Shown: positions 24,074-37,189, counted from the first letter of the stretch. The stretch is DNA of 64,000 nt from Neospora caninum Liverpool (GCF_000208865.1 NC_018397.1:1364001-1428000), one strand, 5' to 3'. Notes: generated by a model from the letters alone, not told the origin. Numbers and translations are program-made.

Positions 24074-27000
24074 ATGGGCCCAGTGGTGGTGCTGGCCCTC
24101 CTTGTGTTCAATTTCTTTACTGTTGTTCTGCCAATTCTTGTCGTTCTGTTTCACGTGCTCCTTGCTCTCTGCTTCATCCTTGTGTTGTCGACCGTCATGC
24201 CCCAGATGCCGCAAGAGGCTTCGCCCGCGCGTTCGTTTGGCCGAGCGGACGACGAGCATGGAGAGGCGACAGCAGAGGGTGGAGCCTCCGGGGCGTCGTT
24301 TGCGCCCCGTCTAGGCGCCGGCAAAGAGCCGGTTGAGGCAGAGAAGGCTTTCCACGCCGTGCAGCGCCTCCTGGATGTCTACCGCCGTACGTTTTGCGCG
24401 CACGGCCGGGGCGACGAGCGCTGCGCAGCGACAGCACGCGAAGATGAAGAGAGACACTCTCGGGCTGTGCCGGCGAGTTCGACGCGCAGCGCATACCCGA
24501 GCGCTTCTGAGCAGGCCGGGGCAGAGGCGAAGGACCGAAACGCGGAGACTGTCCCTCGAGCGAATTCCTATGGTCCGCGCATGCAAAGCCCGGCAGGGGT
24601 TCTCGCTGCCTTGCCGTCCGGCGAGTGCCTGCTTCCTCTCATTCTCCCTCCCGAAACGGATGGCCCGGGGGGCGAGGCGCCTCTTCTCTGGCGCCGGAAA
24701 CAGGAGGCGTTCGAGAAACTCCACACTGCGCTCCTCGGGCTGCCGCCGCCGATTCTCGTGTCTGTGGAGCCGCCGCCGTTCGCTCTGCCGCTCGATGCGC
24801 TCCTCTTCACCCCTTCGTCCTCGCATACACACCTTCGGTTTCCCAGGGCCGACGGACACCCCCTGCGTCTGCGTCAAATCTTCCTCCACGTACCCCTGTC
24901 GCGGCGCGAACAACGGTGGATCGACGCTCTCCACGGCCTGCTGAAGAAGCAGTTTCGGCCGCTCTGCGAGACCAGCGGGAGAGACGGCTCGGAGAACGCG
25001 GCGCAGAAACGCGAGGACGCCTCGCGTGGCGACGCAGGCGCCCCGTCTGCGGAGGGGCAACCGGGTAAGCCAGAAATCGACGTGATGGACCAAAGAGAGA
25101 TGAGATTGGCAGATCAGACAGCTGAGTAAACTAGATGGATTCACTCAATTGGAAAGCTCAAAAGGGAGGGGTAGAGGAGACGCGGGTCAACCGTTTGGAG
25201 AGCCGAACCGAACGAAGAGAGAGTGCGCCTGGTCGCGGGCGCGGTCTGTAGGTTTCGTCATGCGTCTTCGGATCCTTTTCGCAGGCAGTGCCGGAGTGGC
25301 GGGCGAGGCCAGCGAGGATTTCGAGTCTCTGCTCCGCCAAGCTGAGGCGCACGAGGCAGAGAGGGAACGCGAGAGACAGGCGAGCAGGAGCGCGCACGGC
25401 CAGAAGGGAAGAAAACGTGAAGACGCGGCCGGGCCGTACCCGGTCGCCTTGGAGCCTGTTCTGCTTCGCGTTTTGTGGCTGATTTATCGGGGACAGAGCA
25501 GGAAGTTTGCGCCGCCGGGGCCGCCAGACGAAGGCAGTTCGAAGCCGAAAGGAAGCCTCTCGACAGGGGCTGCGTTTCTCTGCACGCCTGGCGGGGCCGC
25601 GAACGGCGAGGCTGCGGCGAGCGCTGCAGGAGCGAAATCCAGGAATCACGTGGCCTTTCTGGGGGGCGAAAAGGACGAGAAGGGCGAGAAGGACGAGAGC
25701 GACGCGTGGACGGGGCACGCGGGCGCGGCGCAGGACACCAACGGGCGGTTTCTGGACTCGGGGATGACCGAAAAAGAAGAAGAGGACGAGGCTCAGCAGC
25801 TGGCGAAGGCGGCGGCGGAGCACGTGGCGAAAATGGTGGCGTTCCGCCGAGACATGTTTCCGCTTTCCGACGCGGAGCCGAGCCTCGCGGAAGACTTGCG
25901 AAAGGGCTTGCTGTACTGGTGCGGGCGCGACGTGGCGATGCGGCCCGTGCTGGTTCTGAACCTCCAGCGTTTGGACGCGCCGCTTCTCGAGCTCAGTCGG
26001 TTTCTCCGCCTGCTGATCTTCGTTTTCGAGTGGGGTCTGCGGTATCTCATGGTCCCGGGGAAAGTCGAGACTTGCGTGGTGCTCCTGGACCTGCGCGAAG
26101 TCTCCCTCTGGTCGCTTCCGTACTCGTGCCTCCAGACGCTGGTCCAGACGCTCACGCTCCAGTACCCGTTTCGCCTCCGGAAAATGTTTGTCCTGCACAA
26201 CTCGCGACTCATCAACGGACTCTGGAACATCGCCAAGGGCTTCCTGACCGACGTCCAACAAGCGAAAGTCGCGACCTTCAAGGTCGACAAGGGGAAGGAC
26301 TCCCCTGAGCTCAGCCAGCAACTCCTGAAACTCATCCCGCCTTCGCAACTCGAGGCAAAGTACGGAGGAAACCGACCCAACATCGACGCATTCTATTCCT
26401 TCCCCCTCGCCGCCCCCGCGCCCCTCCGAACGTCCCAGACTGACGCTCACGACCAGGTACTTTGCTTCCGAACACTCTACGCAGAAAAAACGAACCCTCC
26501 ACAGACGCACAGAAACCGCAATCTCCCGCGCGGGTTGCCACAGGAGGGACAAACGTCCAATATACACAGATAGAGAGTTGATTCATTCATATGTATATCT
26601 ATATATATGTATATATATGCATACATAGGTATGTGTAGATGTTGATGCTGATACATCAGCGCATGTCTGCAGATTTTGAGGCATATGTATGTATATATGT
26701 GTAGGGTAGTATTAGAAGGGAAAATGGGAAGTGATTGCTTTATCTTCGTCGAGTCGCTAGAGGGCGAAGAGAGAATGCTTGTTTCGACGGTTTTCTTGTG
26801 CATGCAGAAACCCGTCGATAAGCCGATGCCTGGATGCTGGAAGGTGAGCCGCGTTCCTTCGCCTGGCCTTTCCGTTCACGCACGAAACACATTTGTCGCT
26901 TCGTGCTTTCCGAAGATGCTTCTTAGGCACTTCGCCGTCCTCGACAAGCGGGTCTCTCTCTATACGAGAAGATTCACCCCCGATTCAGGATATATATATA

Positions 27001-27498
27001 TATGTATATATATATACTTATTGGATACACTGATCTCTGCTACAGCGCACGAATATATATATATATATATATATATGTTTATGTTTTGTGTTCTACGTGT
27101 GCATTTTTGTTTCGAGTCTCTAGTGTGCGCTGTTGGAGACCTCAGTGTGCGGATTCTGCGTTCCGTTCTTTGATGCGTGGGGAGCGGGGATCGTTTTTTC
27201 GCGAGAGACGGCGTGGGCGACGTGTGTTTCGCGTCCGTTCCGCTCCGTGCAGGCTGCAGATCTTCTGACGTCTTTCGGGGTGACTTGGGAAGCGGACTGT
27301 CGCCTCCCAGTCCAGTGGCGCCCTTCAGTGGCAGCGGCGATCCTTCGAGACCGTCTCGCGAGGAGACACCACACGCGGCGGTCCTCGTCTTTGTCTTCGT
27401 GCTCCGGTGGAACTGCTTCAGTTGGGACTCCCGACGCAGCACCGGACGACGCGAGAAACAGTAGCGAGACGGCGGAAAAAGAGAGTTGCCACAGATGA
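24074..27498 (+). CDS. Membrane-anchored CRAL-TRIO (Sec14-like) lipid-binding protein
   Basis: Predicted 814-residue protein in four exons: 24074-25064, 25285-26456, 26808-26843 (36 bases, 12 codons) and 27253-27498. The N-terminus is a continuous hydrophobic block (about residues 2-42), enough for one long or two short membrane helices. Residues 60-320 are low complexity and Arg/Glu-rich. The CRAL-TRIO lipid-binding core spans about 551-690: RPVLVLNLQRLD, CVVLLDLREVSLWSLPY, YPFRLRKMFVLHNSRL and LLKLIPPSQLEAKYGG, the usual order of the Sec14 fold. Such proteins bind and present phosphoinositides or other lipids at membranes. I see no clear CRAL-TRIO-N helix bundle before the core; an acidic insertion lies there instead. 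The last exon is the least certain; its reading is fixed only by phase. The start ATG was chosen because it precedes the hydrophobic block. Confidence 0.82.
26990..27077. repeat. Two (TA)n microsatellites in the last CRAL-TRIO intron
   Basis: Runs at about 26990-27017 and 27053-27077, inside the intron 26844-27252 of the CRAL-TRIO gene. Confidence 0.8.
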
Positions 27499-29243
27499 AA
27501 CTCAGCTTGCGCCGACAGGCACGCTACATGCTGGCCGTCTCCACTTGAAGGCATAACCTGCTGCAGTGTCCTTCTCTCCACATATATATATATATATATA
27601 TATGAACGGGCATTTGTATAGATATGGTCTGTGGATATACATATGCATCTGAGTCCACACAAGGAATCGACAACGGAGAGGCGAAGCGCGAATGGAGGTG
27701 TTTGTGTGCGTTGAGTGTGCGTTGTGCCGAGTGCGGTGGATGAGAAAGCGACGGGTGTACAGACCGAGCGCATGCATCCGAGTAAGTGTGCAGGCGTATA
27801 TACAGAGCCTACAGATGCTGTACGCGCTACGCATGCAGCGAAGGTAGCGGGCAACAAAAACTGCATGCGCTATTCCCAGCATTTGTGTCATCAGAGGCCA
27901 GGCGAGGTGCTTGCATGCATTTCTGTATTAGACGCTCGCACGGAGGCACATGCTACATGTCTTTGGAGACAGAGATACCTTGCTGTTCCTAACCCGTGTG
28001 TATGCCTGTGACCTTTTGTACACTGGACGCAGTGTTCACGTGTGCGCGCGTCTGTACACGTTTATACCGACATATCTACGTTCATAGAGAACTCTGTTCT
28101 CGTTCACATCTGTTCTAAACACATGCGCGTATCCCTTGATTGAAGATGGCCCCCCCTACGCATGCTCTTTCGGCTTCGATGCCGCAGCGTCGAGAACCAG
28201 TTGCGCGGCGTGCGCGTTCTGTGGAGGGTCTTTCTTTATGTTTCGGTTGTCTCTGAAGAATTTGTTCATGTCATGGCAACTTTGCGAGGAGCATGTGCGA
28301 GCAGGCACTCCTGAAAAGCTTTCTCTTGTCAAGAGGGCTGTGAATCCAGCGGGAGTCGCCGAACCCGTGGATACTTTGATCCACGCAAAACAAAGATCTC
28401 AGATGGAAGGCCGGGCTGTCGCCGTGCAAACACGAGGGAATCAGTCTCTTGCCACTGAAAGGCTACGCGAACGCCGAGTTAGGGTGGCGCCTTAGCCGAT
28501 CGCCGTCTGGACCTGCCTACAAGACACTGAGCGAGGTAGAAGCGACATCACGGGGTATGATCAGCGCAGAAAAGACCCATCTTTGCAAGAGTTTTTCCGT
28601 GCACGTGAGTCTCTCGTCTAGGTCCCTTCGCCCTCGGCGCGTCCCCTGCGGCATTTGCCTCGATAGAAAGATGATCGGCATTCGAGTGGTGTGGCATCTG
28701 CCAAGCAACCACACGCATCTTTGCAAAGAGAAAATCGCATCTTCAGCACTACACGGTGGCTCTTGTCGACAAAAAGGCCCTGTGAAAGACCGTGTGTGGC
28801 GGTTCGCACGTCGTTGCGCGAGTTTTAAAGGAACGATCCTAGAGTAACATGTCTCTTGTCCGTACAGAAGAAAACGCACGGGCGTTCGGCCTGTGAAAGG
28901 CAAACTGAAGCGAAACTGGGAGGACCACTCAAACAACACAGACAGCTGCGACGCCACTCTCACCTGATCGACCACACGAGCGACTGCCATAGATGCAAGA
29001 CTACACATCATCCTTTCCTTCATATGCTGGGTTAATTTACATAGGCACGTAAGCGTGTCGTGGGGGCTCTAATGTGTGCAGCTAGCTACACGACTCTCGA
29101 GACGCGAACACGCCGAGCTCCCCCCTTCCCAGCGCCAAACATACTGCGTTTTCATGTGTATGTCGTCTTGCTTCTGTGATATACATGCACTTCAACAACT
29201 ATATATACACCTGCGTATACATGGGCATGGAGACACTTTCACA

Positions 29244-29275
<32 letters not shown>

Positions 29276-30360
29276 CATATATATATATACATATATATGT
29301 ATGTATATATATATATATATATATATGTACGTCTATATAGAGATTGTTCCAGAGCACGCACCGGATTTCCTCCGTGCGCGGCCAGCGCGAGGCCCGGTGG
29401 ACGTGATCCCGTAGCGAGGTGTAGGAAGTCGCGCTAGTACCTCCATTTCCTCAGCTGAATCGCTATCGTCGTGAGTACGTCATTGCCTTAATTGGAGCGC
29501 GTAGCGTGCTGGCCCCTTCGGCCTTTTTTGCAAGCGCACACTAGGGAACCTAAGATAGAGATGCAACCCGTGGCTAGAATCATAGATTGGCCACCAAAGA
29601 CCGCTCTGCAGGAATACATAGATAGAGTTTGGGAGATCACCCAGTGTGGTAGGTTGGATATTCTGTACCAGCCGATCTAAAATCGTGATGTCGGTGTCCC
29701 GAGGAAGGCTACCAGTCGGAGTGCCCACGTCTCGTTGCTTCACACGCACTACCCGCTCTCTCCTGAAATCTTTGGCAAACGCCTTTTTTGCTGTCGGAAG
29801 CTCGGAGGTACGCACAACTGCACGGCCGTTCGGTCGTTTCACCGTTTCGTCTTTCACCGCGCAGCGACTTCGATTTCGGAGGGGGAGGGTCTGGTCGGCT
29901 GTCGTGGACCGCAGGCGCTGTTTGTTGAGGACGTTTTCTGCAGAGTTCAGAGGAGTTTTGGACGAAAGGCGACGCGGTCCTCCGAAAACGTCCTCCTTTG
30001 TGAACGCGCGGAAGTCCCCGGTGACCCTCCGCGCTTGTGCGACTGTTACCAGCGTGTTTGACGCGAAAAGTTGCGGAAGACATCGCCGTGGGTCAGAGCA
30101 ACAGTGCAACGGCACATTCATGCATTGCTTTACTCCTTTTCCGGTTTGCTGTTTTGTCAAGGTTTCCTTCGTCGTGGTTTTCCGCCCAGTCCGCTTTCCC
30201 GACGGACGACTTCCGCTCAGACCGCTCCCTGTTTTGTTTCCTTGTGGTTTTGCTTGGCGCGCTCTCCGCCGTTCTGCGCGGTTCCTGACTTGCTATACGC
30301 ACCCCCCTCGTTTCCAGTCGTTTCCTGCACATTTTCAACTCCTCCCATTTCTCGAGAGCG
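27499..30360. other. Spacer between CRAL-TRIO and nucleotidase genes, with TA repeats
   Basis: No gene recognised. It contains a (TA)n run at about 27582-27603 and the longest compound TA/TATG repeat of this part at about 29242-29338. Minus-strand frame 29480-30160 (226 codons) has no domain and overlaps the likely 5' UTR/promoter of the nucleotidase. Confidence 0.5.
29242..29338. repeat. Compound (TA)n/(TATG)n microsatellite
   Basis: Nearly 100 bases of AT dinucleotides interrupted by TGTA and CATA steps, in the spacer upstream of the nucleotidase gene. Confidence 0.85.
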
Positions 30361-32398
30361 ATGCGCTACCTTCATGGAACTGCCTCCTGCAGCCTGCAAC
30401 CGAGACGCCTCGCAAGGCTATGTCAGAGCCCGTTCAAGCCTCTGAGAAGTGCCAGTCTTTCTCTCGAGGCGAAGACTCCCTCCCCGGCCTCGGGTGTCGA
30501 CCTCGTGCAGAACGCGTTTCTCTCGTCGAAAACGCGACGTGAGAAGATGCCTGCAGGCGGCAAAAGAGGAACAAAGACTCCTGGATCGCCTCGCGTTTTC
30601 CCCCTCTCCTGCTTCCTCATGCTCTCGCTGTCTTCGTACCGCCCAGCCTCCCTCTTACCGACCTCCCTTTTTTCTGCTCTGCCTTCTCGCCCCTTTCTGT
30701 GTCTCCTGATCGTCGTCATTCTCCTCCTCTTGTCCAGTTCCTGGACGCTCACGCGCCTGGCGCAACCGAGCGTCCAGAACGATGCGGCTGTTCCGCCCCG
30801 CGGGCAGTTTTTCGCTCCGGAAGGAGCAACTCAGAGGCCCCGCGAGGCCGTGAGAGAAAGAACGGAGCGAGAAAAGGCGCGCGACGGACCGACGCCCGAG
30901 AGAAGACACAGCCTTCCAGATGGCGCAGAAGCGCAGAACGGCGGAGCGGGGAGGCTCGGCGATCCTCGCGTCCCGGAAGGAAGACCTGAAGGCAGCCGGG
31001 AATTGATCTCGAGGGGCGAAACGTCTCTCAAACTCCACGCTGACCGTCTGAGAGGCAGGGGCGCCGCCTTTCCGCCGGGGAACGGAGAACGCAAGCACGG
31101 CCGGGACGCGCGAGACGCACGCCTCGCACCAGAAGGCCCGAACGACGGGGCGCGCGGCCGAGAAAGTCGCGGTCGGCCCACGGACTTTGTCACGGTGCCA
31201 GGCACCTGCGGCTCGGCCGAGCGCCCCTGCGCGGTCGTGTTTATCGCAGATCTCGACGTGCAGAGTCGCGTCGACGCCTCGGGGAAGTCCGGGGAACTTC
31301 TCTTCAAGAGCTACGCGATCAAGGGCCAGCTGTACAGACGGGGCGGCGGCGCCTCCGCCCGGCAGGCCGCGTCTTCCCTGAATTCTTCTCGGGCCGGAAG
31401 CGCGGAGACGGACTGGAGTGGAGAGACGGAGTTCGACTTTGCCTTCTCGCCAGACGGCTTCGACGTGCTGTACGGGAGTCATAACGTCGGCGGACGGGGC
31501 ATGGAGCTGTCTGAACTGGTTGTGTTCAACGGCGAACTCCTGACTTTCGATGACCGCACCGGAATCATCTACCGCTTCAACTTAAAAAACAATCACCTCG
31601 TCCCCAAGTGGCTGTTGGTGGAGGGAGATGGAGTATCCAGCGACAAGGGCATGAAAATCGAATGGGCAACCGTCAAACACGAAAAACTCTACGTCGGTTC
31701 CTTCGGGAAAGAATACACAGGCATGTCTCCACTCTCTCCCGCAGGCCGATCCCTCTCTCTCCCATTCGACCTGGACGCGTCAACATTTTCGTGGCAAACA
31801 TACCCTTTCACGGGGATATGTGCTGACAATGACAATCTCCGAATGCGTGCGGGAATGACTACAGGAATGCCTCTGTCGTGAAGCATGTACACATCGTTGT
31901 GTGTCGGCCCATACATATATATATATATATATATATCTATTTATAGGTAGATGTGCATGTGGTATGTGCATGTGGTGTGGGCACGTGCGTACGTAGTTGT
32001 CCGAGAGGTGACAGAAGATGCGTCTGTTCGCCGGTGTACGTGCCAGAGCAGACAGCTTTCACCTTTCTTTGAGGCAAGCGTTGTCTTCTCTTCTGGAGCC
32101 GTCAGTTCTCGTTCCCCGTGGCCTTCAGCCAGGCAGTCACGCGTGCTTGTCTCCTGGGCCGCCTTTCCTTCCAGACAACAGCGGAAATGTTTTGCATCGC
32201 CACAACACGTGGGTGGTGATCATCGATGGCGAAGGAAGAATCTCGAGAGAAGACTGGGCGGGCGTCTACGAGTTGATGAAGAAGTGAGTCTCCGGCCACT
32301 CCCTCGCCAGTTCCTCTTTTTTCCTCGACCGCACGCTCGCCGTCGACTGAGCGGGGAGAGGCCGCGCAGGAACTTGTTCTAAATGAAAAAACTGGCCG

Positions 32399-32446
<48 letters not shown>

Positions 32447-34322
32447 TGCAAGTATGAATATGGACATCCCCATTGATGTTGTACCTGCTGTACCTCCTGC
32501 CTTGTGTCTCTCGGTCGCTCTGTGTTTCTCGGTGCACTGTAAATAGGAAGTCCCCAACAAAACTAGGGATTAGTTACGAGCCAGCGGATGTGTGGATGAA
32601 GTTGGACACGTGAGCAGAATCCGTGAAGGACGCGATTTTGTCGGCGCGTGGACGTGAGAGGAAGAAAAACATGGACAGCCCACAGTCTTCTGTGACCCCC
32701 TGTCGACGTTACACATCGCGGCGTGCCTCGCTGTGTCAGCTATTTCATGCATGCGCACGCCTGTGCGGGTGCTGTCTCAGGGCTTTAGGCATAGAACATC
32801 CAGGCTATGTCATACATGAAGCCATCAACTGGAGCGACGCTTTAAACCGGTAACAGACCCGTAAAACTTTCTGTACTTATATGCATATACGCTTTTGTTG
32901 CATATGCAGGTGTACACATATTTTATACTTTATGTTTGCATATGGCTAGGCAGATAGCGATGACCAGGAACAAAGGAATGTGCGATTATCTACCATGTTA
33001 TTCAACGTTTGCATATATATATATATATATGAGCAGGCGCGGTTTTTCATGTGGCCATATATATATATATATATACATATGCAATATGTGTGTATGTATG
33101 TGGGTCATGTTTGTGCAGTTTTGCTGGATACTGTCTTTCGGGCTGGTGTGTTGCTCAGGTGGGTTGTGCTTCCCAGGCGGGTGAGCGAGGAGCCGTACGA
33201 CGACGTTAAAGATGAGGTGCGTCTTCTCTGCCTGCGAGGCCTGCCTACTGCTCTTCACATTTCTTTCCCCCCTTTCCAAATCCTATGACTTCAACATCTG
33301 TAGACACAAATTATGGAAGAAAACGCGAGCATATATTTCTAAATATGCACATGCCTGTATGCAGTTGTATAAATGCACGTAGATCGAGTGACACGGATAT
33401 GCAGGGGCGTACATATACATATACATATATATGTTTATATTTATTGGTGATTTTTGTACCTTTCCGCTAGGGGCAAGCATTCTGATTGGGTGGTTAGGCT
33501 AAGAAGCGCGTGTGTTGATTTGTTCAGCGTCGCGGCAGCAACAAATTGCTTCTCTGTAGCGAGGATTTTACAAACATCGACGTAGTGGACATTCAAACGC
33601 CTCCCCCCATCGACCCTCGAAAAGGCTTCTCCTCTTTCAAATTCGTCCCAGGAACTGGAGACAAAGTAAGGCGCTGGCCGAGAGTCCTGGGAAATCTGCA
33701 TGCATGTTTACACACAGAGAGAGGTTTCTCCACATGCAGATGCATGTGTAAATGTAGGGATTGACAGATCAGCGTAAAGGCATTAAAGGCATCGTTTTCA
33801 ACTGAACGTGAAACGGGAAACCTTTCGCGGGACTTCAGATACACGGATCGACTGCTCCCCCTGTTTTTCTCCCTCCGAATCCGTGCCCAAGTGTATACAC
33901 ATCATATCTCTCTATCTCTATCCACGTATCGAACTTTCTTTTGGCCGCCATATATATATATATATATATATATGTATCCGTCCACGTGTTTGTAAAGGGT
34001 AGTAAAGTGGAACAAGGGAACTGGCGCAGAGCGTTTCCCCCCCCAAATTCGAGCGCATTTCTGTTTCTCGGGGAACCCCGTCATTGCGCTCTCTTTCTCG
34101 GTCGCTTGCCATATGTGTGTATGCATGCGCAGTTTCTGGCCGCGTGTGCGTATGTGCATGCGTTTGCTCGTGTAGGTGATTTTGGCGGTGAAGTCGCTGG
34201 AAGATTCGTCGCAGGATGTGCAGCAGTCTTTCGTAACGATCTTCGACATCACTGGGCGAGTGCTCCTTCCCGACATCCCTTTTCCACATGAAAGCAAATA
34301 TGAAGGCGTCGCCTTTGTTTAA
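30361..34322 (+). CDS. CANT1-type calcium-activated nucleotidase (apyrase), type II membrane form
   Basis: Predicted 626-residue protein of the soluble calcium-activated nucleotidase family (human CANT1), which hydrolyses nucleoside di- and triphosphates in the secretory route or outside the cell. Exons: 30361-31720, 32175-32283, 32781-32849, 33159-33216, 33528-33665, 34176-34322 (TAA). Family motifs in order: VVFIADLDVQSR, FDFAFSPDGFDVLYGSH, SELVVFNGELLTFDDRTG, KGMKIEWATVKHEKLYVG, HPGYVIHEAINWSDALNR, VVLPRRVSEEPYDDVKDE, GFSSFKFVPGTGDK and the terminal SKYEGVAFV. The N-terminus has a signal anchor (about residues 111-127, LCLLIVVILLLL) before a long Arg/Gly-rich stalk, so a Golgi-type type II topology is likely. 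A second in-frame ATG at 30547 could be the true start. Intron 1 appears to start with GC instead of GT. Confidence 0.9.
31721..32174 (+). other. Probable GC-AG intron of the nucleotidase
   Basis: Phase 1 joining of GAATACACAG to ACAACAGCGG gives KEYTDNSGNV, which aligns with the family's conserved continuation after GKEWT. The donor would be AG|GCATGT, close to the known GC-donor consensus AG|GCAAGT. The nearest GT (four bases downstream) gives the wrong phase. A (TA)n run lies inside at about 31915-31936. Confidence 0.7.
32399..32445. repeat. (TA)n microsatellite in nucleotidase intron 2
   Basis: About 47 bases of AT repeats with one TG interruption, between the exons ending at 32283 and starting at 32781. 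Further TA runs lie in the next introns (about 33015-33031, 33056-33081 and 33950-33975). Confidence 0.85.
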
Positions 34323-37189
34323 AAAGAAACGGGGACAGCAAAGACCGGCAGCAAGAAGAGGAAGAGCGAGACGAACAATAGAGAAGCCGTCTACTTTTCA
34401 AGGTCGCGGGGACGTACGCGAATGTGTGTGTGTGTGTGTGGAGACGGCGTTTTATGGTGTAGAGGGTTGAGTCCCTAAACGGAGAATGCAGGAGTTGCCT
34501 GAGAGGATTTACAGAGCCTCCTCTCAGGCAACACAACGGCTCCGAGCAACACAGGACGTGTAGTACATGTCCACAGGGAGAGAAGAGATAGATGTGATGG
34601 AAACACGCGTCGGGACGCATTCAACTCGGTGCACAGGTATCACCCCAGTGTGGTGTAATGCATGCGCCCCTGCGTCAAGCAGCTTTACGGGACAGGGAGT
34701 TTCGGACGGTTTTCCGAGAGAAAGGCGAGAGATGCGCAGCTTTTTCGGGCACCGACCGTTCTGCTCTTCACGTAGGCGCGTGTGTGAGTCTCTCGCGGAT
34801 ACTTTCACCTTTTTTGTCGCCTCTGGCTCTTTTGTTTTTCTCCTCGTTTCCTCTTCCCCTTCGCCGTCTCTCTGTACGCCTGTGCGCGCGTTTGCATCTA
34901 CACGCACGCCCCTGCTGAACCTGCTTTCTCTCTCCACTGGCATGCGCACCCGTGTGCTTTTCTGTACGTGCATCTGAGTCTCTGCGGCTCCTGTGCTTCT
35001 CTCGGCGGGTTGACAACTCCGACTGTTGAGCGTGGCGCTGGAGAGACGTGCGAGGGAAAAGTCCAAATATCTGTCCGAGACATGCATGTCTGTTGGAACG
35101 CATGACTGTGTTTTGCCGCCGTTGACGAAGGGAAAAAATGCATGCTTTCCAGAGCTCTCAAACGCAAGTGCTCTGGCGAGCCGTGGCTCACAGAAGCATC
35201 TAAACCCACCTGTCTGCGCTGAGTCTCGCACAGCGAAGGGGCCAGCTAGAAAAACGCGGCCTTTCGGGGACAAACTGCGCTCCCGAGCGGCTGCTGCGGA
35301 TCCTCAATTCAGCGGCGGAACCGCAGAAATCTCGCACAGACTCGCCACACATCCACCGAAAACGGCACCGAGGGCAGCGTCGAAAAGCCATGTAGGGCGG
35401 CAATCTTCACATGCACACATCCATATACATATACATGTATATATATATATATATATGTATACATACATATATATATGCATATAGGTTTCTGCTTGGACGA
35501 ATGGGTATGAATTCACATGTACACGTAGACGTATTTCCGGCGCGGGGGCCTCGATCAACGTATGTGTGTCTCTGTCAAAAATCTTTAGATGAATCGACAT
35601 GTGTGTAAAAAAGTGGTGAGTTTATTTTCCAGATCAATCATGAGATGCGTTCAGGGGCTGTCAGGAGCGACACAGCTGAGTCCGTGTGACGTCTCTGCTG
35701 AACTGCGTACAGCTTGGCGCATAAGAGCTTAACTTCTTTGAGTCTCAGGAAATTTCTGCGCTTACAGAATCAGTTTCTGCGTTCCAACTGCGATCGCTGG
35801 ATTCTATCCCGGGTCCCGTCTCCTCAGTCTCTGGGCACACCGTGGCGCCTGCGGATAACTTTCCAGACAGCTGTACAGACAGGGTCAGAGACGTCGAACT
35901 GTCCTTACCTTTGTACACATGTTTACATGCGCATATATTATACCTATACATATATATACACACATGTATCTGTTATATGTATGTCTCTTCAAGGTGAGAC
36001 ATTGTCTGTACACTCCTAACTACCTTAGGTGCCTGGCATGTGCAGTAGATGCACGGGTCTGTGCATATGCACATCGATGCAAAGAATAATAGGTATCTAG
36101 AGATACATGAATATACCATCGATGATACTTTGCGGAGAAACGGAACCGTTACTCGTGACACAACGGGACTGCACGACGCCCGCCTAGCGGCCTTGCCTCT
36201 CTGGCGAGGGAGTCGCCTTCTTCTTCGTTGCCCAAAGAACGACGAAAAATTCAGACTAAAATCCCGCCTCCTCGAAAACGAGGGATGCTGCTTGAGAGAC
36301 AAACTGTTTTCTCAACGCGCGGCAAACAGGCGGAGATTCGGCCGCCGCGCGCATGCGCGCAGGCCTCGGAAAAGGAACCCGCCATGAGCAAGGTAGAAAG
36401 AGCGATGGGCGAAAAACGTCGGTGGAACATCACGACAGTCCGCCGCTTTTGCGGGAATTCAGGGATTTCTTTAGCTTATTCACTGCGTCAGTCTTCTCTC
36501 CGTCGCGCGCGTGTTTCCTCCACCGGTGGATTCTTGTTTTTCGTGGACGGAGGCGTTGGAGGGCTGCTGCTTTCCAACCCGCCGCCTCGTCCGTTCACAG
36601 AAAAACAAAGTTCTTTCCAGGGCGTTTCCGCGGTTCCTACGCCTTCTCTTTCTCGGCTTCCTTTGCGTTTTGTCATTCTTTCCCTGGAGGTCCGAGCTCC
36701 AGAGACCGTTCCGTTTCCTCTCGGGTTTTCTGCGCGCACTTCCCTAGCTTCTCCGAGGCCTCCCGCGGTTGTCGAGACAACGCGAGGCAGCGTCTTTGAC
36801 TCATCTCCTCTTTACGCCTTTAGCTTTCTAAAGTTTCCCTTTTACCCAGGAACAGGCGCATTCACCCCTTCGCCTCGCAGGCGACTCTCTCCACCCTTCC
36901 TTCCCCACCTCTCTTTCCCTTCTTCTCTTCTTTTCCTTCTCTTCCTTTCCTTCTCTTCCTTTCCTTCTCTTCCTTTCCTTCTCTTCCTTTCCTTCTCTTC
37001 CTTTCCTTCTCTTCCTTTCCTTCTCTTCCTTTCCTTCTCTTCCTTTCCTTCTCTTCCCTTCTCTTCCTTTCCTTCTCTTCCTTTCTCTTCTTTTGCTCGT
37101 CGTCTTCCTTTCCGCCTCTTCTTTTCCTCCTTCCCTTCTTTTCCGCTTCTGTCGCTCTTCGCTTCCTTTTCTTTCTCTTTTTTTTCAAG
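34323..37189. other. Spacer between nucleotidase and SLU7 genes
   Basis: No gene recognised. The left half holds the nucleotidase 3' UTR and a TA/TATG repeat at about 35421-35483. The last 900 bases are strongly pyrimidine-rich on the + strand and end in the 14-base tandem array next to the SLU7 start. The 340-codon open frame across 36228-37250 is a product of that repeat and of GC-rich DNA. Confidence 0.5.
36936..37092. repeat. 14-bp polypyrimidine tandem repeat just upstream of SLU7
   Basis: Roughly eleven imperfect copies of the unit TTCTCTTCCTTTCC, ending about 100 bases before the SLU7 ATG, followed by more CT-rich DNA up to a TTTTTTTTCAAGATGG start context. Probably 5' UTR or core promoter. 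Confidence 0.9.

Noticed and set aside
25158..26567. 469-codon open frame on the minus strand
   Set aside because: It is the antisense of the CRAL-TRIO exon; the plus strand has the domain, matching splice sites and G-first codon bias.
29480..30160. 226-codon minus-strand frame upstream of the nucleotidase
   Set aside because: No recognisable domain and weak codon bias; probably chance in a GC-rich 5' region.
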